Shown piece after piece: positions 1 to 9,926 of a DNA stretch of 12,821 nucleotides (its first letter is position 1; each line of letters opens with the position of its first letter). The notes beneath the pieces are model-generated. The model saw nothing but the letters and a program-made list of their open reading frames with translations, was not told where the DNA came from and searched no databases. Position numbers and translations under genes: made by a program. The DNA comes from Seiridium cupressi. Its lineage: Eukaryota > Ascomycota > Sordariomycetes > Amphisphaeriales > Sporocadaceae. The stretch lies in the NCBI GenBank assembly GCA_036674765.1, contig JARVKI010000220.1:1-12821 (forward strand), written 5' to 3'.

Positions 1-816
1 AAATATTAAATAATATATATATTTTAATAAATAGAATTTATAATTTTTAATATAATATATTAATTAATTAAAAATATTAAAATAAATTATAAATTATTAA
101 AAAATTTTAAATTTTATAATTAAATTTTTATATTAATATATATTAAATAAAATTAAATTTAAATAAATAAAAAACTTTTTTAAAAATAAATTAAATTATT
201 TAATTTTTTTTAATAATTATATTATTTATTTTAAATATATAATTATAAAATTAAAAAGTTTTAATATAAAATAAATTATTAATTAATTTAAATAAAATAT
301 AAATAAAAATTATAATTATATAACTTTTTTATATTAATATTTTTAATTAATATAATTTATATTAAAAAATAATATATAATTTATAATATAAATTATAAAA
401 ATTAAATATTATAAAAAATAAATAAATAATATTTATATATTAATAAATAATTAAATTTAAATTTTATTTAAATATTAATTAATAAAAATTTATTTAAAAC
501 TTTTATAAATTAATTTTATTTTAATAATTAAAATAATAAAATAAATATTAAAAATTAATTAAAATATTATTAAAATATATAAATATAAAATTAATAAAAT
601 ATAATATAAATATTTTTAATAAATTAATTAAAATATATTTATAAATTTAAAAAGTATTTTTATTAAAGTAATAATTTAATAATAAATAAATTTAAAACTT
701 TTAATTTTAATATTAAATAATCGTAAAATTTTTATATATTACCGTAAAAAATATTATATAAAACGCAAAGTAATTAAAAGTTTAATTATAAATATATTTA
801 ATTAATAATTAATAAT

Positions 817-846
817 ATTATCTTTAAACGCTTTATTTAAGATAAT
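817..846. repeat. Imperfect inverted repeat at edge of AT block
   Basis: Arms at 817-828 (ATTATCTTTAAA) and 836-846 (TTTAAGATAAT) pair apart from one bulged base, around a 7-nt loop containing CGC. A third copy of the core, ATCTTAA, lies at 860-866. It sits 36-65 nt past the PKS stop, so it would be transcribed as a hairpin in the 3' UTR, or it may be an eroded repeat end. AT-rich sequence makes such pairings common, so weight is low. Confidence 0.35.
832..837 (-). terminator. Possible PKS polyadenylation signal AATAAA
   Basis: The minus strand reads AATAAA at 837-832, about 45 nt after the PKS stop codon, a plausible distance for a fungal poly(A) signal. The surroundings are so AT-rich that a chance match is quite possible, and fungal signals are loose. 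Confidence 0.35.
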
Positions 847-881
847 GCTATTATATTTAATCTTAAGAAAACGCACCCGCT

Positions 882-3800
882 TCACGTAGATCCCTTCTGG
901 AGGCTCGGATAGTCAGGCGTGCCAGCAGTATCCATCGCTTCAATCAGCGCCGCGACACCAGGATGTAGACCGGAAGCAACGGCCTCCTGGATCCAGTCAG
1001 CCATGGGGATTACCTCGGCCGACGAGCCTCCGATCTTGTGCAGGCGGTCGAGGGGGAGCACGACGTCGCCGACCTCATGGACGTAGGTGACGGCGCCGTC
1101 GGGCCGCGGGCCGCCCAGCATGTGGCGCACGAGGTCCTCGCAGACGCTCCGGACGTAGACGAGGTCGAGCGCGCCGCGGATGTGCTGCACCTTGGGCGCC
1201 GCCCGCATGACGCGGATGTACTGGAGCAGCGCGTTGACCCAGTCCAGCTGCGCCTTGGCGCCCTCGGCGTCCCGGCCCGAGCGCACGATGGTCGACGGCC
1301 GGTGCACCCAGACCCCCAGCCCGTACCGCTCGCTCACGCGCTCCAGGAACCGCTCGCTCGTCCACTTGGACGCCATGTAGCCGTGCGACCCGTCCTCGGG
1401 TGGGCTCGAGTCGGCCGCCGACACGGGCCGCAGCACGTCGGTCACGGCGAACAGTCCCGCGCCCACCGACGACACGTAGTGGATCGGGATGCGGCGCGGC
1501 AGGGCCAGACGCACCAGCTCCCTGGTCGAGCCGACGTTGGACGCCTGCACGGCTGCGAAGTACTTCAGGTGGGATGTGTCGGCGCCGTTGTGGATCACGG
1601 CGTCGGCCTTGTCGAAGATGGTGCGAGCGTCCGCCTCCGACAGGCCAAGCCGTGGCAGGCTCAGGTCGCCTTCGTAGTAGGTGACGCGGCTGCTCTGCGG
1701 GAGTTCCTTCCTCTGCACCCGCCGTGCGAGCTGGCGGACGGCGATGCAGATGACCTTTTCGGCAGCTGTGTTCTCAAGCAGGTAGTCGCGCAGGTGGTGG
1801 CCCAGCAAACCGGACACTCCGGTAAGGACGATGACCTTGGGAGGGAAGTTAACTTGCACCGAGTTCGTTGGATTGCTCGCTATGGTGTCCAGGTCCACTG
1901 TCAACGCTGATTCATGGTTCCAGTCGATCTTGTTCCTCTCCCCAGGCGTAACGGGCGTGACTGGCGTTGGAGGCTCAGTGGCCATGTTCGAGGACTCATC
2001 TCCGTTGCTCGACGAATTATCCGTTGGAGTATCCGAGGGCTTGGATGTTCTGGCTTCTGGCTCAGACCCTGCGGATGACCCGATGCCTGGTGCCAGCTCC
2101 GGCGGCATGTTCTCGAGCGCGGTCTGAGCCAAGTTTCTCATGGTCTTATTGCCAAGGATCTCGAGTACCGGTATGCTGACTTGGAAGTTCTTCAGGAACC
2201 ATGTGCGAATGTCCACGGAGATGAGCGAGTCAAGACCTAATTCATTGCTGCGCATGCCCATCAATTCATCATCAGCCGCGGTCATTTGCAACTCGTTGCG
2301 GAGCTCTGCAGCGAAGGACTCTGTGGTATTTGATTAGCATACGACGTTCAAGATGTGATGGGCCACTTCAACCTACTTTCAATCACTGCCTGTAGCTCCT
2401 CTGTTGACTGACAGTCTCGCAGGAGATCCTGGATCGATGATGCACCATCATTCTCCTTCTCGGCTCCATCACCTGACTTATGGTGGATGATGAAGTGGGA
2501 GAACTTGGGGTCGGATATCCACCTTGGAGGGTCTGCAGCATCTACTGCGACGTCCAATACACCCGTACTTACTTCTGGACCGTCGTCATTGCCAGGGCGA
2601 CCAGCCTCGATGGCTTCGGCAAAGAGCTGATGAAAGTCTTCTTCCGAGAGATGCATCAGAGATCCCCTCGCTACGGTGAGGTCTAATGCCTTGCTGGCTT
2701 CTCTCTCGATGTAACCCGCTCCAATAATCGCACCGACATTCAAAGCCGTTGCAGCAAGACCGCGCTTCCTTCGCTGTGCTGCCAGGCTGCACATGAATGT
2801 GTTAGCTCCGGCGTAGTTGGCCTGTCCCGGATTCCCAATGATGCAGTTGATGGAGGAGAAGAGGATGAAGAAGTCAAGGTCGTCATTTTTGAATATCTCA
2901 TCCATATGAATGCTGCCGAGCACCTTGGGGCGGACAACGTCCATGAGCTGTTCGTAACTCATTTTGCGCACGGTAACATCTCTCAAAACCATGGCACCGT
3001 TTAGTGCACCTGCGATAGGGGGAAGAGTCGATACTATGGTCTTATGTACTGCCCGTAGAGCGCGTTCATCCGTCACATCGCTTGACGAAAATTAGTGACT
3101 TCCTAAGACTGGGAGCATGGACTAAATGTAGACTTACCAAGGAATGATGTGCACATTTGCACCGTTTTGCTTGTGCGATTCCAGCCATGACGGATCGATG
3201 TTGGGGTTCCTACTGCTAAGAACCAAGGTTCGGGCACCTTTGGCAATCATCCAGTCGCAGAGCGAGATTCCAAGGACGCCGGACAATCCAGCAAGCCAGT
3301 AGGTCTTGTTGCCTTTGAACATGGGCTTGGTGTCAAGACGCCTGAAATGGACAGAGACCGGGGAAGCCGAGCTCAAGGTAACGACGGATAGTGGATCCTC
3401 GGGCAGGATAAATCCTGGGCTAGCTACCTTATTGATGCTGAGGGACGCAGCGGCCGAGCCAAGACTCTTTGCTCCTCGGACAGACGCCAGCGCCTTCTGA
3501 AGGAAGGGAGAGAAGAATTCACAAGAACGAACGTCCGTGGCATACCCGCGATCACGGAAGAGCGACTTGGTAGTGGCCTTGTGGCAATGGTCTGGCAACC
3601 CGGAAATGATGGCGGACTCAATGTCCGAAGGCGCAGTGGACAGCCCTACGAAAGATGAGATATCAGCTGGTAAGGCCTGGAAGACTTCCACTGAGCTTGC
3701 ATATGGGGCGAACTGAATCCATGACTTTGGTGTCGATGAAGCGTCTGCGGAGTCTGCCGTGTAGACCACCTGGATACCCTTGGAAGCAGCATGCTTGCCA

Positions 3801-6800
3801 ACAGCATCGGCAATGATCGTCGGAGAGTTATGCAAAACCACAGTCTGACCGGTGCACAAAGGCTCAACAATGGTCAGTGCAGTTATATGAGCAGCCAGCA
3901 GGGAGAGCTGTGTCTGTTCCGGGACGTTGAGGTCACTACGGACAGCCCGCGCCAGTGTTACCCGTGCAGCCGACGTAATTGATGACAGGAGCGCGATGTA
4001 GCTGTTCCCAGTGCCCTTTTCTTTGCCCAATGCGAGGAACTGATGGCCAAGTGGCGTCTTGAGGGCAGAAAAGACTGCGTGAGTCACCTCTAGCTCGATC
4101 GTTTGCGTGTCGTGATCGCCGCCGGCGTTGCTGCTCTCGAGTCTCTCAACCACTACCTTGTTCTCGTCTCGATTGATGGCGACTGGGGTCGCTTTGATGT
4201 CAGCGCTCTTAGCGATGGGCCTTCTCGCCGAGTTATACCGTGAGTTTGGTGTGGTAAGTGGTCGTAGTCGAGGTACGAGCTGTCGTCCAGCAGTGTCGAC
4301 GATAATCTCTGGTTCGGTTGCCCAGAGGGCATTTTCCTTTTCTCTCACGCGATAATGCAGGCGCAGAAGCGTTTCAGCTATGACGCGTGGGTCGGCTTCG
4401 TCTGGGTTGGGTATATCCAAGTGTTGCAGGTGGAGATCCGGTGTCTCGTTCACTGCTGTCCGTCCGAACCCAACTGCAATGTTGCTCCATGGCTCGTCGG
4501 AAGTTCGGCCACTGGTCACCCATAGGATCGTCTTCTCAGACTCGAATAACTGTCTAAAAGCGGAGAACTTTTGCGACGCCATGTCTTTGAAGACTGGCTT
4601 GTCAAGATCCGTCAAGCTCAGCACGGTCGTTTCGGGGCCAAGAATGCTGAAGTCAATGTCTTCGAGCGTCTTGAAAACATGAGTTTCTACGGCATGCTTC
4701 GTGAGTATCGACTTGGTCGATTCGACAAGGCGCGCGCTGCGCCTTGTACTTCCGCCAACTACGACGAGTCGCTCTATAGGTTGATTTCCCAGCTGAGGGG
4801 GCGCCGAGAGAGGTTCTCGAAGCAGAGTGACCTTGTCATCCACGGCCTGAGACACAAACAACGATACTCCGAGCACGTGTTGGAAGTCATCTGGGGCTAT
4901 CGTGTCAATGCCAGAGAAGCCAGTAGCTCTGAGCACTTGGTCCCAGCCCTCAGGAGAGGCGTGGGGAGACAAGGTACGTCCCTCGTCATAACCAAGCCAC
5001 CAACCTGGCAATGGACCAAAGATGAAGCATCCGGGATCGCTCGTGTGACTGCCCTCTCCCACGACAAGGAAGCCGCCAGGCCTCAGAAGTTTGCGGATAT
5101 TGCGCATCGTCCGCTCGAGCTCAGCCGTGGCATGGATCACGAAAGAAGCAACAATCACGTCGTATGTCCCAGCAATGAACCCTTGATCTGCGGGGTCTCT
5201 CTCGGCATCGAATGTTTTGAAACCCATTCGATCTTTCTGCTCGGCAAAGATGGAGGCGGCATTTCCGAAGAATCCAGCCGATATGTCGGTGAAGGTGTAT
5301 GACAGGAAACTGTTTCCGATGGCACGGAAAATGTTCTTGGTGGCTCCACCCGTTCCAGCGCCTGGATGCACATGTTAGTGTCATGAAGAACAGCAGGCTT
5401 GGGTTTGTACTCACCAACTTCCAAGATGTTCAAGTTAGGATAACGGGCAGTTAACTGCGCAACCGTCTTGGCGATCCATAGAGAGGACTGTCCCAGTCCA
5501 AAACCCTCGACGTAGTAGTCATCGAGAAGACCTGTAGTACGGAAGTTCTCCAACATGGTTGTTTCTTTCCTGAATGCCTTTGGCATTGTCTCACCTACGA
5601 GATGCATCACCTTTACGTCGATGATATTAGAGTATTGTTCCGTCGCCTTCAGGACAGTCTGGAGGGTATCGTTCATCCACTCCCTCTTTGCCAACCTATG
5701 TTTTCCACTTTCAACGAGTGAAATGAAGTGTCGAGCATAGTCCAGGTAGCAGCTATATGGGCGTTCGGACCGTACAGGATCGTCCTTGGGCACTCCACGA
5801 TCGAATTCTTTCAAGTAATAGGTGGAAATCCGCTCTAGCGCCATGAGAATGTCACGATCAGTCTGGGTCACCACAGTGTCGCTTGCTGCTGCTACAGCAT
5901 CTGGAACACTGTTCACCCATTCTATCTTCGAGAAGACCTTCCTATCATCATCAACGGCTGAGCCGCCAAGGGGCACCAACTTCACTGCTTGGACTTGGAT
6001 TGCAGCGGCCGAGCCGTTATTCGAGTATAGGTTGATATCGCCCGAGAAGCCGGTAGCGGTGGAAACCCCGGGTGTAAGGGCTGCATCGACCGGTACAAGC
6101 TCATCATCTTTGCCCATCAATTGGCACAGTGCTGGATTCACCCTAATTCGCCCTATGTTGGTGGGCAAATGCAGGGAGCGAAGTTGATCGTCATCGGGAT
6201 AGCTGTAGGCCAGAATGACGGATTGGAACGATGCATCAAGCTCGGCTGGGTGAATCAGGAGTTGTTCGTCGCCTTGTTTTTTCTGCTTAATGCCCACCAT
6301 ACATGTGGACTTTTCGTGCTTTCTGCTCATTGAAGTAAGTGACCGGAACCTGCCACTGAAATTGTAACCGAGCCTTGCCAGAGCTGAGTAGAAGCGGTCT
6401 GAGTTGACGTCAATAGTATAAGCAGGCTTGGGGGCCCTCTTTGGAAGGAGATCGGGCGAGGGGGATCCTAGGAGGACTTCGACATCTCCGCTGGCAGCTA
6501 GGGTCAAATCGTCTCCCTGGGAACCCATAGCAGCTGAATATGTGAATTTTGCACGAATGCGGCTCGAATCAGTTCTGTTGATCTCAGAAAGGGCAATTAG
6601 CACCTCGATTCCTGCATCATCTTGGTCGAAGACGACAGCTTGGTGAATTGTGAAATTGCTGACATCGATCAAACGGATATTTTTTCCCTCTGCTAGATGC
6701 TTTGCAGCCTCAAGTGCAGTGGACACGTAGCCTGCTGCTGGAAATACAGTCTGCCCTTGCACCTGATGACCAGATAGCCAATCTATTTCTGCGTTCCGCA

Positions 6801-9800
6801 GAAGGTTTCTCCAGCTTCGATGATGCGCTCCGCTATCCGTCGATTCGTCTCCCAGAAGCGAATGGGCCGCCTCTTTTCTGAGTCGCATCTTGCGCGATCT
6901 ACGCGACTCATGCCAGTGCTTCACATTGTGATTCCACTGATATGTTGGCAGCCCTTTGACAATCTTGTACACTGCCGTGTTGCTGGTCACAGCCTGTTCG
7001 AAACTGTCCAAAGCAACAGCGCTCTTGCCAAGATACTGCCACAGAAAGCCTAGACCGGCTGACAGGGTTCCAACGGCGCCATCCTGACGGCTCAGCAAGC
7101 CTTGATATGGGATTCCATTGTTCAGAGCCTCCTGGATTGTCTGGGTGGCGGGCCCCTTGAGTGCCGGGTGAGGACCGACTTCGACTGCTAGACCACAAGA
7201 GACTGTGGACAGAGCGGTGCTGAGTGCTTGAGAGAATAGAACGGGCTTGGTCATGTTCTCGGCCCAGTAAATATCACTTAGACCTGCCTCTAGTGAATCC
7301 GAGTCCAGGGACTTATTGAAGACGCTAGAGATCCACACGCACTTTCCTGTCAGTTTCTTCGCTTTCACGCCGCATTGTCTGAGAGACTCGACGTAGGTAT
7401 CGTAACACGGCAGCATATGGCTCGAATGGTAGGCCTTGTCCACTTTCAGACGCCGATTGAACTTTTTCTCATCATCTAGGATGACTTGGAGTTCAGCAAT
7501 GGCGTCCTCATCGCCGGAAATCGTGACGCTCGATGATGAGTTGCTAGCCGCAACGGAGATACGGCCAGAAAACTCCTCACACAGCTCTGCTGCATCTTCC
7601 ATCGAAGTACCGACAGCTATCATGGCTCCTGGGATGTCCTTTCCATTGGGGCTTGACGCCAGCTGGAGGTGTAGACCACGGTAGTATGCAACATACATGG
7701 CGTCTCGGGCCGTGAGAACCCCAGCTGCGTACGCGGTGCCTATCTCGCCTGAAGAGTGTCCGACAACACAATCTAGCTCGAAATTGGCTAGCCGGAGAAG
7801 ATCGACCAAGAGGATCTGGACGGCCGTACACAAGGGCTGAGAAATGCTAGCTTCGCCAACCCGCGATGATGCCGACTCAGCGAGGATCTCAGCCTCCAAA
7901 GACCATCTTGGACGGTCTTTACCGGGAAGACTCGCTAGGTAGGATCCCAGATCTTGAACTATGCGCCGAGCTGTAGAGGACTTCTCGATTAACTCGGCAC
8001 CCATGCGGGCGTATTGGGCTCCTTGGCCTGTGAAAACTCCGAGCACCTTGATTTTGGGCCCTTTTGATGTCGCCAGCGCCCTAGTGGCAACCTTGTCATT
8101 TGTATCTTGTAGTCTGGTAGCAATCTGAGATTGGAGGTCCTCCATGGACTGCGCGCTGAACGAGGTCCGGAAAGCAAATTCTGATCGCCGTTGTCGCAGT
8201 GTCCAGGCTAAGTCGTGAGGGTCGACAATGGGATTATTTTGAAGATATGTCGAGTACTGATCCAGGCTAGCTCGGAGGGACTGCTCCGACATGGCTGAAA
8301 AGATGAATGGGGTGAAGATTGTCTGATCTTTAGACTTAGGTGTTGACTGTTTTGTCTTGGTGTTGTCGTAACTTTCTAGCACAGCGTGTGCATTCGCGCC
8401 ACCAAACCCAAAGCTATTAACACTGGCTCGACGTGTAGTCACGGATCCATGAAGCTTCGGCCATGGTTTGGCAGCCTTAACGATCTCAAGATTCTTGTAA
8501 AACGGAGCGACATTGTCGCTCAGATTCTCAAACAGGAGATTGGGTGGAATCTGGCTATCTTGTAGAGCCAAGGATGCTTTCAGAACTGCAGCAACGCCAG
8601 CAGTTCCTTCAGTGTGCCCTAACACGGTCTTGATGGAGCCCACATACAGAGGCTCGCCTTGGGTCTTCGTACTGGTAGCGTTGCCGAAGAAGGCTTTGGA
8701 GATTGCCTCAGCTTCGATCGGGTCACCCGCAGGGGTTCCTGTTCCATGCTGCGTCATAGTCAATACTTGAACAGACAATACGCTAAGGCATGCTGGATGA
8801 ACTTACAGCCTCGAAGTATTGTGGACGATCTTCCGGAACTTGGAGATCTAGGCCAGCTTTGGCATATGTACTCCGGATCAACGCCTCTTGGGCTGATGCA
8901 CTTGGCATGGTGATTCCTGGAGTGGCTCCATCTTGATTGAGCCCCGTCTCTCGAATAATACATTCGATGTGGTCCCCGTCTTCTAGGGCTGCACTCAATG
9001 TTTTCAAGACCACTGCAGCAACACCATCACCACGACTGTATTTTGCGTCAATTTTTATGCGTCAAGAAAGAATTGCCTGTAAGAGAGAGCAGGGAGGACA
9101 ACTTACGCATAACCATTGGCATCTCGGTCCCACATTCTACAAACACCATCGGGAGACAACATCTTCAGCTTGCTCTCAATGATATAGTTCTCAGGACCTA
9201 GGATCAGATTTGAACCACAAGCCAAAGCCGTGCGCGAGTCGCCAGCTCTGAGAGTCTGGACAGCCATGTGCACTGCGACGAGACTCGAAGAGCAGGCGGT
9301 GTCGACTGTAATGGACGGACCACGCCAGTCGAAGAAGTAGGATATTCTGTTGGAGAGTATACTCTCTCCCGTGCCTGTAGCGAAGTAAGTTGGGGTCTCC
9401 TGGAGATCCCGGAGCTGTAGCGACTTGTAATCGCTACACATGACTCCTACGTAGACACTAGTATCACTGCCTCGCAGACTGTCAATGGTCAGACCTGCAG
9501 CTTCGATGCCCTATAGAATGTCAGGAACCGGTCCTCCGCGAGGTCTTGGAGAGTTGATCTGATTCACCTCGTATACCGCCTCCATCAGGCATCGTTGCTG
9601 TGGATCAATAGCCTTGGCCTCCACCGGCCTTATGCCGAAGAACTCGGCATCGAATAGGCTGAGGTCCTCATCAATGAGATAGGAGTGTGTGACATTACTT
9701 CGACCGTGATATGCGTTGTCAGGGTGGTAGAAGCCCTTCGCGCTGAACCGACTGTCTGGAATCTCGCTGCGAACATCGCGTGGCTCGCGGAGGAGTTCCC

Positions 9801-9885
9801 ACAACTTGGACGGTGAACTTGCATCTCCGGCGAAGCGACAGGCGCTGCCCACGATTGCAATGGGTTCATTCGATCTACCCGTCAT
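882..9885 (-). CDS. Highly reducing polyketide synthase with C-terminal thioester reductase (KS-AT-DH-MT-pseudoKR/ER0-KR-ACP-R)
   Basis: Iterative type I PKS that builds a reduced, C-methylated polyketide from malonyl-CoA and SAM. Seven exons: 9885-9568, 9510-9107, 9035-8807, 8748-5415, 5361-3138, 3080-2377, 2320-882; total 8652 nt, about 2883 residues, phases consistent throughout. The start gives the usual fungal N-terminus just before [12 protein letters not shown]. Key residues seen: KS Cys179, His318, His362; AT Ser649; DH His978 and Asp1155; MT EVGAGTGG near 1427-1434; KR Ser/Tyr/Asn near 2246, 2259, 2263; ACP Ser2436; R Tyr2719 and Lys2723. The ER region is present but degenerate. Sequence style (the DH entry, the ACP-to-R linker) is that of the PKS-NRPS-related clade in which a reductase replaces the NRPS module; the betaenone PKS is a known synthase of this architecture. 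The product cannot be named. The Zn2Cys6 gene lies upstream on the same strand. Stop TGA at 884-882. Confidence 0.93.
885..1856 (-). other. PKS terminal thioester reductase (R) domain
   Basis: Residues about 2560-2883. An extended-SDR (NAD-binding 4, Lys2-like) reductase that releases the ACP-bound chain using NADPH, giving an aldehyde or alcohol. The nucleotide motif is [15 protein letters not shown] (about 2567-2581), with YVSSVGAG downstream and the catalytic Y-x3-K as YMASK (Tyr2719, Lys2723). The C-terminus (TPDYPSLQ) resembles the normal end of the family, so no truncation is evident. Unusually, bases 1021-1740 are about 71% GC while the rest of the PKS samples at about 52-57%. Confidence 0.88.
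2109..2422 (-). other. PKS acyl carrier protein (ACP) domain
   Basis: Residues about 2390-2475, with intron 6 near its start. The phosphopantetheine serine is Ser2436 in [14 protein letters not shown] (codon 2228-2226), followed by [17 protein letters not shown] Ser/Thr/Pro/acid-rich linker (about 2478-2535, with [10 protein letters not shown]) connects it to the R domain. Single ACP only. Confidence 0.92.
2321..2376 (-). other. PKS intron 6
   Basis: 56 nt, donor GTAGGT (weaker than the others), branch GCTAATC, acceptor CCACAG. It keeps frame and joins LQAVIE through a split Lys codon to [12 protein letters not shown] at the ACP start. The exact donor is less certain than for the other introns because this ACP edge is poorly conserved. 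Confidence 0.75.
2510..3349 (-). other. PKS ketoreductase (KR) domain
   Basis: Residues about 2100-2360, crossed by intron 5. The NADPH motif [12 protein letters not shown] is at 2115-2126, with [10 protein letters not shown] after it. Splicing restores [12 protein letters not shown], the usual CDV strand end. The catalytic block [21 protein letters not shown] supplies Ser, Tyr2259 and Asn2263. It should be an active SDR-type beta-ketoreductase. Confidence 0.9.
3081..3137 (-). other. PKS intron 5
   Basis: 57 nt, donor GTAAGT, branch CACTAAT, with the less common acceptor CAAG. It restores HIIPCDVTDERA in the KR, which supports the AAG acceptor over other AGs. Confidence 0.85.
3377..4783 (-). 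other. PKS structural pseudo-KR and degenerate enoylreductase (ER0) region
   Basis: Residues about 1622-2090. The first part (LVVVGGST, then [22 protein letters not shown]) is the non-catalytic KR half seen in fungal reducing PKSs. The later part, about 1850-2085, occupies the ER position, but where an active ER has an AAGGVGQAA-type NADPH loop this protein reads [20 protein letters not shown] (about 1936-1955). The glycine-rich motif is absent, so I infer no enoylreduction in cis, as in lovastatin, tenellin and betaenone synthases, which rely on trans-acting ER partners. Confidence 0.72.
4850..5838 (-). other. PKS C-methyltransferase (MT) domain
   Basis: Residues about 1288-1599, interrupted by intron 4 inside the SAM motif. 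The SAM-binding motif reads [11 protein letters not shown] (near 1427), followed by [12 protein letters not shown], the AERDP strand and [12 protein letters not shown]. The motif is only complete after splicing, which confirms the intron. The domain is intact, so alpha-methylation of the chain is expected at one or more cycles. Confidence 0.9.
5362..5414 (-). other. PKS intron 4
   Basis: 53 nt, donor GTGAGT, acceptor TCCAG, branch ACTAAC. It splits the glycine codon of the SAM motif and restores [11 protein letters not shown]. Confidence 0.93.
5971..6864 (-). other. PKS dehydratase (DH) domain
   Basis: Residues about 946-1243. It dehydrates the beta-hydroxyacyl intermediate to an enoyl. The double-hotdog signature is [17 protein letters not shown], with catalytic His978; the paired acid is Asp1155 in [11 protein letters not shown]. 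The preceding [14 protein letters not shown] stretch is typical of the PKS-NRPS-related clade. Both catalytic residues are present, so it should be active. Confidence 0.88.
7090..8046 (-). other. PKS malonyl-CoA acyltransferase (AT) domain
   Basis: Residues about 552-870. It loads malonyl extender units onto the ACP. It begins at [14 protein letters not shown], carries the active serine in [14 protein letters not shown] (Ser649), and has the AYHSSHM region with the likely catalytic His758. Fungal iterative PKSs use malonyl-CoA, and nothing here suggests otherwise. Confidence 0.9.
8749..8806 (-). other. PKS intron 3
   Basis: 58 nt, donor GTAAGT, acceptor CGCAG, branch CTATGAC. It lies exactly before the catalytic His of [10 protein letters not shown] and restores YFEAHGTGT. 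Confidence 0.93.
9036..9106 (-). other. PKS intron 2
   Basis: 71 nt, donor GTAAGT, acceptor TACAG. Removal joins DRDANGYA to [11 protein letters not shown], as in all KS domains. An earlier TTACAG would make a 31-nt intron and does not keep this sequence. Confidence 0.9.
9511..9567 (-). other. PKS intron 1
   Basis: 57 nt, donor GTGAAT, acceptor TATAG, branch CTGAC. It carries an in-frame stop (TAG, 9513-9511). Removal joins LMEAVYE to [14 protein letters not shown], the normal KS sequence. Confidence 0.9.
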
Positions 9886-9926
9886 GGCTATGGTTTATAC
9901 TCTTGTAGGCTTGTTGAAAGGAATGG

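Larger units (their letters stand above)
1..870. repeat. Extreme AT-rich block, probably RIP-degraded repeat
   Basis: Bases 1-720 contain only eight G or C (positions 34, 175, 258, 324, 500, 654, 668, 698), about 1% GC. Every surviving C is followed by T and every surviving G is preceded by A, so CpA, TpG and CpG are absent. From 721 to 870 scattered CpG and other G/C return, then normal composition starts near 871. I see no gene, tRNA or recognisable transposon terminus. RIP in Pezizomycotina turns CpA into TpA in duplicated DNA, and the total lack of CpA/TpG fits that, although GC this low is extreme even for RIP. Identity of the ancestral sequence cannot be told. Confidence 0.75.
8380..9870 (-). 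other. PKS ketosynthase (KS) domain
   Basis: Residues about 6-440, spread over exons 1-4. It performs decarboxylative Claisen condensation. The nucleophile Cys179 lies in [13 protein letters not shown], and the two histidines are in [12 protein letters not shown] (His318, first codon of exon 4) and [10 protein letters not shown] (His362). The domain ends in [17 protein letters not shown]. All three catalytic residues are intact, so this is an active condensing KS rather than a loading or decarboxylating variant. Confidence 0.93.

Noticed and set aside
1..870. Mitochondrial origin of the AT block
   Set aside because: No tRNA, rRNA or respiratory gene is visible, GC is lower than typical mitochondrial spacer, and it runs directly into a nuclear intron-containing PKS.
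1038..1910. Long plus-strand open frame (290 codons) opposite the R domain
   Set aside because: It is a shadow created by the high GC of the R domain; its translation is Arg/Val/Asp-rich low-complexity, while the minus frame has clear SDR motifs.
4571..5302. Plus-strand open frame of 243 codons
   Set aside because: It lies fully opposite the MT and pseudo-KR coding sequence and has no recognisable domain.
882..9885. Several separate PKS genes or a frameshifted pseudogene
   Set aside because: Each break coincides with a short GT...AG intron with a branch site, phases add up, and splicing restores conserved motifs at every junction.
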